64,000 nucleotides of DNA, from positions 434,001 through 498,000 of the forward strand of contig NC_089461.1 of the NCBI RefSeq assembly GCF_029203305.1. The letters run 5' to 3'. The stretch comes from Yamadazyma tenuis. Lineage: Eukaryota; Ascomycota; Pichiomycetes; Serinales; Debaryomycetaceae. A program made the translations under genes and the position numbers. The stretch's first letter is position 1; the number at the start of each line of letters is the position of its first letter. Below, piece by piece: positions 57,751 to 64,000 of the stretch. The notes below the pieces were generated by a model. That model searched no databases. It was not told where the DNA came from and saw only the letters and a list, made by a program, of their open reading frames with translations.

Positions 57751-58623
57751 CTAGTTAACCAAAGTAGAAGCGGTGGCAGATTCGTACTTCCAGTTAGGAG
57801 GCAAGACAGCGACGGTTCTGTAGTATCTGGCCAATCTGTGGATTCTAGATTCGATCAAAATCAATCTAAACTTAGAGTCCTTGTCCTTTCTGTTTCTTTC
57901 CAAGTGCTTTCTGATGGCAACAGCCTTTCTGATCAAGTAGTACAAGTCTTCTGGGATTTCTGGGGCCAAACCGTTGGACTTCAAAATTCTCAAGATCTTG
58001 TTACCAGTGACAACCTTGGAGGCGGTAACACCATGGGCATCTCTTAAAATAACACCAATTTGAGATGGAGTCAAACCCTTTCTGGCGTACTTGAAGATTT
58101 GTTCAATAACGTCGTCAGAAGACAATTTGAACCAAGAAGGAGCGTTTCTAGAATATGGGGTAGCTGAGGAAGACATACCCTTACCCTGAATGAAAAGTTA
58201 GTATACGGCTAGGAGTGTTAACAACTACCGTCTTTACAATAGAAAGGACGAGCTGATGTGAGGCGGGGCCAGCACAGACCAGCCTAGTGCACTATGGTTT
58301 ATCACTCCAATATTGCACCAGGCGAGAGAAAAGTTTTCCGGCTGAAAAACTCTTCCTCCTCGTCGCACATCGTCCAAGTCCAATCAACTTGAATAAAAAG
58401 TGGTATTGCACAGTGCTTACAAGGGTATCTAGCAAGTGCCAATTAATAAAAGCAAAATCGACATTTTAAAATATCGGAACTTTTATCAAGGCCTTGACGT
58501 AGAATATCCTCCACCGAAACAATCCAGAAATGGTCACTGATTAATCAAAGCAAAGGTATTGCAAAGAACAGACAGATGATATTCTTAAGCGTTAGAACAT
58601 ACATTTGAATGCATACGACCCAT
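57751..58623 (-). CDS. RPS13: 40S ribosomal protein S13 (uS15), two exons
   Basis: Small-subunit ribosomal protein. Exon 1 is only 21 bases (58623-58603, MGRMHSN). A 417-base intron (58602-58186) has donor GTATGT, branch TACTAAC at 58199-58205 and acceptor CAG. Exon 2 is 58185-57751 ([18 protein letters not shown] to the end). The 151-residue product has the expected uS15 length, with the [16 protein letters not shown] and [10 protein letters not shown] motifs. Codon use is strongly biased, as for a highly expressed gene. Long introns near the start are usual in yeast ribosomal-protein genes; in S. cerevisiae the Rps13 protein represses splicing of its own intron. I saw no clear box C/D snoRNA inside. 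Confidence 0.97.
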
Positions 58624-59081
58624 TTTGACTAATGTTTTATTATTTGGTTATAAGATGAAGAAGAAATTTTTCATTGAAAATTTTTTCTAGTTAAACGTGA
58701 GGGTGGTGTGGTGTGCGCACGCACTTTTATGCGATGTTCAAATATGTGATGGGATATACTGTAATCCCGCGTAAATATGAGACCAGTTTCCGTCAGCCGA
58801 CCAAGCATGTTCAATTGTATTTAAAAAAGTAGAATTTGCTTCAATATTGTGTGAAATCAAGTTATTTATCATGTTGAAGTTGTTGATATTGTTTTCTTTT
58901 GGAAAAGAAATAAGTTTTTAAACATCTTTCTCAAATCATTTGCAACATAATTTGCAAAACTTACGAATGGCGAAATTTCCAAACTTTATTGAACATGAAC
59001 ATTTGAATATTCATAGACTCTACCCTTCTAATAACCTTTTATGTATTCGTATTTTTTTACGATTTATAAATCTAAAGTACT
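58624..59081. promoter_or_regulatory. RPS13 promoter region and AIM7 3' end
   Basis: 458 bases without a gene. On the RPS13 strand, a CA-rich block at 58699-58720 (GTGCGCACACCACACCACCC) resembles Rap1-type sites of ribosomal-protein promoters. AT-rich runs lie closer to the ATG. The motif match is by eye only. Confidence 0.4.
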
Positions 59082-59616
59082 TTACTGGATAAGGTCTTGT
59101 ATCAGGCCAAGCTCCTCCTCATCCTCAATCAGCACTAGTTTGGAAACTCCAGCTTTATCACGGAACAATTCAAGGGCTCCAGCGTACAACATCTTGCTTT
59201 GCTGGCCACAAGTAGCTGGCTTCCAGTACAACATCACCAAAGGAGACACAGACCTTCCATCTCTGGTTTTATAAGGATAAGACAAGATAACAAATCTAGG
59301 AGCATTAGGAGGCAATTCTTCTTCCAACTCTTCGATACTAGTTATGACTTGGTCTTCGTCTTCCCTCTTGACTTCGTATGAGGACTTATCGATTATGTCT
59401 GCAAACTGCCGTTAGTACATGAAAATAAAGTATTCAAGTAGGATTAAATTTCACTTACATATAATGGCTTGCATTCCAGGTGCCCGGGCACTGGAAAACC
59501 GGAATTTTTGGATTCCCGATAACGTCGGAGAAGCAAATGTATAAAGGTTTGTGGACTAAAGGGAGTTAGCATTAGATGGAGAGGGGACAGACTTAAATAC
59601 AATTTCAACGTACCAT
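59082..59616 (-). CDS. AIM7: Glia maturation factor-like Aim7 (three exons)
   Basis: Cofilin-fold protein that binds Arp2/3 and removes actin branches. The coding exons are 59616-59614 (the ATG alone), 59555-59459 and 59398-59082, giving 138 residues (S. cerevisiae 149). Intron 1 (59613-59556): GTACGT, TGCTAAC, TAG. Intron 2 (59458-59399): GTAAGT, TACTAAC, CAG. The spliced start is MSTNLYTFASPTLSGIQKFRFSS, a close match to the GMF N-terminus. Then come AIIYIIDKSSYEVK and ELPPNAPRFVILSYPYKTRDGR, PLVMLYWKP and KMLYAGALELFRD. An unspliced frame covers only the last 81 residues. Divergent from CDC14, 318 bases apart. Confidence 0.9.
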
Positions 59617-59934
59617 CCTCTATGGTGAGTTCAGATCTCAGTATATTATATTTCTCACTGAGCCTTCCCAATGCGGCAAAGATATCAGTTAGAGCGTGCC
59701 CCACACGTTTTAATAACAAGATGCTCACTTTATAAAACCTAAACAATTGATGCAGCATCATCAGTGTTTACTGAAGTTTGATAGAAACCTGTGAATTCAT
59801 AAAAGTTAACACTGGGATCTTTTTCAGTAATACGGACTTCCAAGTGTTTTTAATTGCATTTATATCATCTCACTTGTTCCCCTCCTCGTTTGGTTTGACT
59901 TTTCTTCCTAGTCCTATCTTTGTGTACTGATCAA
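59617..59934. other. Divergent promoter region of AIM7 and CDC14
   Basis: 318 bases with no supported gene. A short frame across 59444-59761 on the - strand only reflects AIM7 exon 2 in the wrong phase plus promoter. No repeat or clear consensus site was seen. Confidence 0.5.
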
Positions 59935-61699
59935 ATGCCCAAGAACAAGCTGACAATTCCTTTGATCGAGTTTTTAAAAAGTATGTATCACCTTCACCTT
60001 TCCGCCACCTGTTGTGCCAATACTAACACAACTTACTTTAGACCGAATCTATCTCGGGGCATACGACCATACTCCTGATGATACTGCTCAGCTTGTGTAC
60101 TTTACTGTCGAAGAAGCATTGCCTTATAATTCCTTCCACTTGGATTTCGGTCCTTTGAACATCGGTAGTCTCTACCGATTCGCTGTAATTTTGCATAATA
60201 TCTTAAATGAAGAGGCCAACCAAGGCAAAGCCATTGTGTTCTATAGTACCACCGGTCCTAAAGAAAGAGCTAACGCGGCCTGCTTATTGTCTTGTTACAT
60301 GGTATTGATCCAATCTTGGTCCCCACACCAGGTGCTCCAGCCCATAGCTCAAATTGACCCGCCCTTACAAGGATTCCGTGATGCAGGTTACTCTTCCGCC
60401 GATTTTGAAATCACCATTCAAGACGTGGTTTATGGAATGTGGAGAGCAAAAGAGAGAGGCATGATTGACCTTACTTCCTTCAACTTGGAAGAGTACGAGC
60501 AATACGAGAGGGTTGACCAAGGGGATTTCAATATGGTATCGAAGGACTTTGTGGCTTTTGCATCACCTCAGCAAAATCATAGAAAGTCTGGTTCTTTAAA
60601 TGAACCGTTCAAAAAAGTATTGAATTTCTTCTTGAAAAATGATGTTCAGTTGGCAGTCCGGTTAAACTCACATCTTTACGATGCCAACGAGTTTACCAAG
60701 AGAGGTATCCAGCATATTGATATGATCTTCGATGATGGAACCTGTCCAACATTGGAATATGTCCAAAAGTTCATTGGAGCTGCTGAATGCATAATAAACA
60801 GAGGTGGGAAAATTGCAGTCCATTGTAAGGCTGGTTTAGGTAGAACTGGATGCTTAATTGGTGCCCATTTAATTTACACCCACGGATTCACTGCAAATGA
60901 ATGTATCGGATACATGAGAATGATTCGTCCTGGTATGGTTGTTGGTCCCCAGCAGCACTGGCTTTATTTGCATCAAAATGATTTCCGGGACTGGAGACAC
61001 ACCATGTGTTTGGACAACAGACCCGACAGTTTCATTGGTGGATTATTCCCGTTGGTGCCATACGATGAATTCAAGTCTAGAGTTAGACAAGAAGCCAAGC
61101 AGAGAAAGTTGCAAAATCAACAAAGTTTGAACTCTTCAGTTGGCCACATAGACTCCTCATTCCAAACCCCAATTAGAAGAAGAAAGATCAGTGGAGCATT
61201 AGCGGCCAAAATCCAAACGGCAGTCCCCCAAGAGTCACCTGGTCAACCAAGAAAGATCAATGAGGAAAACTCTGGCGTGGTTGAGATCTTCAATAACTCC
61301 GATGATGAAGAGTTTATTGAACATCCCACTGACCACATGCAAGATGTCCAAGTCCCAAATAGGACTGGTACCGAGATCGAATTGTCTGCTAATGATATGA
61401 ATGATGATATTAGAAGTTCTCCGAATAGAGATGCGTTGAGATCCATATCTGCCAACCAGCATTATCACACAGCCCTGCAAATAACCAAAACCACCACCAA
61501 GGCTAGAACCATCAGTGGGTTCTCATCATCACCCCAAAACCAAACCCAAACCCATTCATCTCCCTTGATCAAGAACAAATCAAGATCACCTTCCAGAATT
61601 GGATCGGGAATCACCCAGTCAAGGTATGCCAACGCTAGTCCTGTTCGAGTGATTTCGAATGGAGGTGTAAGGAAAGTTAGTGGATCTAGAAAATACTAA
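59935..61699 (+). CDS. CDC14: Mitotic-exit phosphatase Cdc14 (two exons)
   Basis: Dual-specificity phosphatase that reverses Cdk phosphorylation at mitotic exit and in cytokinesis. Exons are 59935-59980 and 60042-61699 (567 residues). The 61-base intron has donor GTATGT, branch TACTAAC at 60020-60026 and acceptor TAG. The spliced start is MPKNKLTIPLIEFLKN followed by RIYLGAYDHTPDD. The active-site loop HCKAGLGRTG places Cys at residue 277. Conserved stretches are FHLDFGPLNIGSLYRFAV and FRDAGYSSADFEITIQDVVYG. The C-terminal ~200 residues are disordered, basic and serine-rich, the region that carries localisation and regulatory sites in relatives. Confidence 0.97.
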
Positions 61700-61807
61700 C
61701 CGGTCCTTTGCCTACCGCCATTTCCAATTCTCTATTGTATTACTTATTGTTATGTCACACGAAAAAAAGATCTTATAATTATACTAGCATAGACGTAAAT
61801 ATACTGA

Positions 61808-62339
61808 CTATTCTTCATAAGCAGCTTCCACTACGTTGAAAGGTTCACCGTCTACGGCAAATGCAAGGATATCATAATCGTTGAATTCTATTGTTGACAA
61901 AATCGTATCATCCACTGTCACCCAGTCATTTGAATACGGTGAAGTTTTGTCCCTGGGAAGCCCAATAGCCAATTCACCCGCTTTGACTATTCTGGTTTGT
62001 GGTGGTGGTGAGTCTTTCATGATCGCGTCTTTAATATCGGTTTCCCCTGTTTCCTCTTCTTCGTCTATAAACTCAGACTTGGGAACTTTGATGTCGTCTT
62101 CATCTTCCATCATGGGTTCATCTTCCGAGAGTGTCAACCCACCTGAGTTGTTGATGATATCGAGAAGGCGATTTTGGAGGGTTTGGAATGATTTGGTGGA
62201 AAACTCTATAGGAACCACATACGTGCTCTTGCCTCTTTTGAATTTCAATATGGTCACCTGCTTCCGTTTATCAACGAGTTTGGGAGGCTATATGTGTTAG
62301 AAATGAATATCAGAGCATTAGATACAATATACTTACCAT
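61808..62339 (-). CDS. Small acidic protein of unknown function (intron after ATG)
   Basis: I do not recognise this gene. The ATG (62339-62337) is followed at once by a 49-base intron (62336-62288) with donor GTAAGT, branch TTTCTAAC and acceptor TAG. Exon 2 is 62287-61808. The 160-residue product starts MPPKLVDKRKQVTILKFKRGKSTYVV. A beta-rich N-terminal unit (about 12-48) and a C-terminal one (SNDWVTVDDTILSTIEFNDYDILAFAV, about 125-150) flank an acidic, proline-containing middle (MMEDEDDIKVPKSEFIDEEEE). Both ends look like pieces of one small beta-grasp or ubiquitin-like fold split by an acidic insert, but this is only inference. The start is 53 bases from the divergent RRG1-like gene. Confidence 0.7.
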
Positions 62340-62392
62340 CTTTAGATGATAATATACGGTCAAACTAAGCGCGAAAATAAATCTACCATTAT

Positions 62393-64000
62393 ATGATGAG
62401 CTTTCTACAGCACTCAAACCATGGGCCGGGAGTAAGGTCGTTGTATCGAGATCTTCTACGAAGCCACAAGAAAGTACTACAAGTAGTCGTTCCGAGTTCT
62501 CATGAGACCACATCCAAGTACATAAAACAACAGTTGGAAATTGCAAATACTAATCCCACGCAGTACTTGGAGAGCCTCTCACAGGAAATCAAGTCTAATA
62601 TCAAACAAGAGTTTCGACTGGCACAAGCGTATACACGAGGCTCCGCTGTTGAATACAAACTCAAGACGGGCATCAACTTTGCGTCGTTACTCGAAAAGGT
62701 TTCCACAGATGATGGGTTTCTTGAGGTTTTACAATTGATTGAACTGCTCAAAGATGAGGAATACGAAAAGTCCGAAATAAAAGCACTGGCTTATCAGAAT
62801 AGAGGGATCCACGAGTTCGATGGGAAAATCCCCCAACGTATCGAAAAGACTTTTGCATTTCCCTTGAACCCCATACAAACTCTCTTGACCTCAGATAGAG
62901 AAAAGCGGATCCAACATGAACTCACAAACAGTAAGGAGCATCGAAATAAGATCATCAGGCGATACTTGAAACATCTACAGATGTCACAAAGACTAGCGAT
63001 TCCCCATTTGCTCCCCTACACGGCCATTGAACCTTTATCTGATCAAATTAAACTCTCGTCCAAGATCTTCAAGTCCACTTCTATGAAGGCCATCACAGAG
63101 GCATATAACACAACACTAATAGAGGCCATACTCGTTCCCGAAATAGAGCACCAAGTCAACTATCACCACAAGGTGAAACCACTTGAAGAAATCGTCAATG
63201 AAAAGGGCCCCTTCAGAGTCCGTATAAGGTATACTAATGCTGGAACAATCCTGATTCCCTTTCTCAAGACTCAAACTCCAAGGCTTCAACCCATGAAGGA
63301 AGTGGGAATTGCTGTTAAGAACCTGGTCAGAGACGCGGAAATACGAAAGAATTGGGAGTCGACCACCTCCCCTTCTTCCAATGACAAAAAGACCACCGAT
63401 GGAGCTTTTGAAATCGGATGGTACCGAGTGTACGGGCCCAAAGCGACCATGTTCTCGAAAGAGCACCACGCAGAACTCCACTCACAAGAAGCCTTGTGGG
63501 AGTTTTTGCTTGACCAGGAGCTCTTAAAGGGAGTTGATGAGAATGGAGAGCTGGTGACGGTTGAGGAGGTCAGGTCAGATGTTTCTCAGATAAAAAAGTC
63601 ATACACAGATTCGTGGTTGCAAACTCTAAATGAGGTTTCGGGGTACTTTGCTCTGAGGTGCGATCAGCACTATCAGAAGTACGGTGGTAGGTACATCAAC
63701 GCATTGTTCGACGAGAAGATCAAATGGCAGAACCGAATGGACGAGACATTCGAGAAGAAGATTCGATCGTACGAGCAGCTTATCAACAGCTTAGAAGTTG
63801 ACAGAGTGACCATGCACTCTGACCTTGTAAGTCCCAAGTCAAATGGATCATCCTCTGACAAACAATTGGTTACAAACGATAAAAGAGTCAAGAAACGCAG
63901 AGTGGGCATGGGACTCCATGAACGCAGAGGGCTCGGTAAGAGACTCGGTGACTACATGGAGGAGAATGGAGTTCCGTGCTACAAAATTGGCATGAAGTTT
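62393..64000 (+). CDS. RRG1: Rrg1-like respiratory-growth protein, 3' end outside window
   Basis: Open from ATG 62393 to the last base (536 codons, no stop), so the gene is cut by the window edge. A second ATG follows directly. The N-terminus HSNHGPGVRSLYRDLLRS has an LYR-like motif as in Rrg1, a mitochondrial protein needed for respiratory growth and mtDNA maintenance. Later features are a basic helical segment (KEHRNKIIRRYLKHLQMSQRLAIPHLLPYTAI) and FEIGWYRVYGPKATMFSKEHHAELHSQEALWEFLLD, which resembles the Rrg1 stretch around an 'EAxWE' motif. The last part is basic (VKKRRVGMGLHERRGLGKRLGDYMEE). The protein is longer than S. cerevisiae Rrg1 (365). Naming is moderately sure. Confidence 0.7.
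   Translation, partial: MMSFLQHSNHGPGVRSLYRDLLRSHKKVLQVVVPSSHETTSKYIKQQLEIANTNPTQYLESLSQEIKSNIKQEFRLAQAYTRGSAVEYKLKTGINFASLLEKVSTDDGFLEVLQLIELLKDEEYEKSEIKALAYQNRGIHEFDGKIPQRIEKTFAFPLNPIQTLLTSDREKRIQHELTNSKEHRNKIIRRYLKHLQMSQRLAIPHLLPYTAIEPLSDQIKLSSKIFKSTSMKAITEAYNTTLIEAILVPEIEHQVNYHHKVKPLEEIVNEKGPFRVRIRYTNAGTILIPFLKTQTPRLQPMKEVGIAVKNLVRDAEIRKNWESTTSPSSNDKKTTDGAFEIGWYRVYGPKATMFSKEHHAELHSQEALWEFLLDQELLKGVDENGELVTVEEVRSDVSQIKKSYTDSWLQTLNEVSGYFALRCDQHYQKYGGRYINALFDEKIKWQNRMDETFEKKIRSYEQLINSLEVDRVTMHSDLVSPKSNGSSSDKQLVTNDKRVKKRRVGMGLHERRGLGKRLGDYMEENGVPCYKIGMKF

Noticed and set aside
58186..58602. Possible snoRNA in the RPS13 intron
   Set aside because: No convincing pair of C (RUGAUGA) and D (CUGA) boxes with terminal stem was found on the sense strand.
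59444..59761. 105-residue - strand frame near AIM7
   Set aside because: It reads AIM7 exon 2 in the wrong phase and runs through the exon 1/intron boundary; the spliced GMF protein explains the sequence.
60014..60041. GTG start for CDC14 inside its intron
   Set aside because: The segment contains the TACTAAC branch point and acceptor; the real start is the upstream exon at 59935.

Overview
This is a piece of a yeast nuclear chromosome. It has compact, mostly intron-poor genes, short intergenic gaps, TTG- and AT-rich codon use, and introns with GTATGT/GTACGT/GTAAGT donors and TACTAAC-type branch points. Gene content is that of a budding yeast (Saccharomycotina). Two CTG codons, one in RFC2 (11956-11958) and one in FCY1 (52919-52921), fall where relatives carry polar residues. 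This suggests the CTG-Ser clade, with CUG read as serine. I cannot name the species. No CRISPR array, rRNA, tRNA or transposon was seen.

Layout. 1-1554 is the 3' end of adenylate cyclase CYR1. 1628-3463 encodes a secreted family-4 rhamnogalacturonate lyase, unusual for a yeast. It is followed by the longest non-coding stretch (3464-5958), which holds a promoter with palindromes, decayed reading frames and a Gcn4/GATA-like site cluster. 5959-18911 holds PPS1-like phosphatase, EAP1-like 4E-binding protein, RFC2, WHI2, YAE1, MVP1 (three exons), DPP1-like phosphatase and EKI1-like kinase. 18945-30176 holds GCN2 and MRE11 (divergent), ATP11, ZIM17, HEL2 and GEP4. 30483-31209 is an orphan four-span membrane protein. 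31284-42833 is the giant TRA1. 43118-53071 holds a FIG1-family gene with three pheromone-response-like elements, a CST26-like acyltransferase, EXO84, SIF2, an Asterix-like ER protein, BRR1, a ZNF511-like finger protein, TFB4 and FCY1. 53161-64000 holds VPS15, RPS13, AIM7/GMF1, CDC14, an unidentified acidic protein and an RRG1-like gene that runs off the end.

Splicing. I reconstructed eleven introns in nine genes (MVP1 x2, GEP4, the orphan membrane protein, the Asterix-like gene, FCY1, RPS13, AIM7 x2, CDC14 and the acidic protein). Most lie very near the start codon, and two follow the ATG itself. Several of these proteins are invisible or truncated in a simple ORF scan.

How the genes fit together. 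Themes are nutrient and stress signalling (CYR1, WHI2, GCN2), translation and its quality control (EAP1, HEL2, RPS13), DNA replication and repair (RFC2, MRE11), the cell cycle (CDC14), transcription and chromatin (TRA1, SIF2, TFB4), membrane traffic (MVP1, EXO84, VPS15), lipid metabolism (DPP1, EKI1, CST26, GEP4) and mitochondrial biogenesis (ATP11, ZIM17, RRG1). These are ordinary housekeeping neighbours, not an operon-like system. The accessory-looking part is the lyase and the 2.5 kb beside it.
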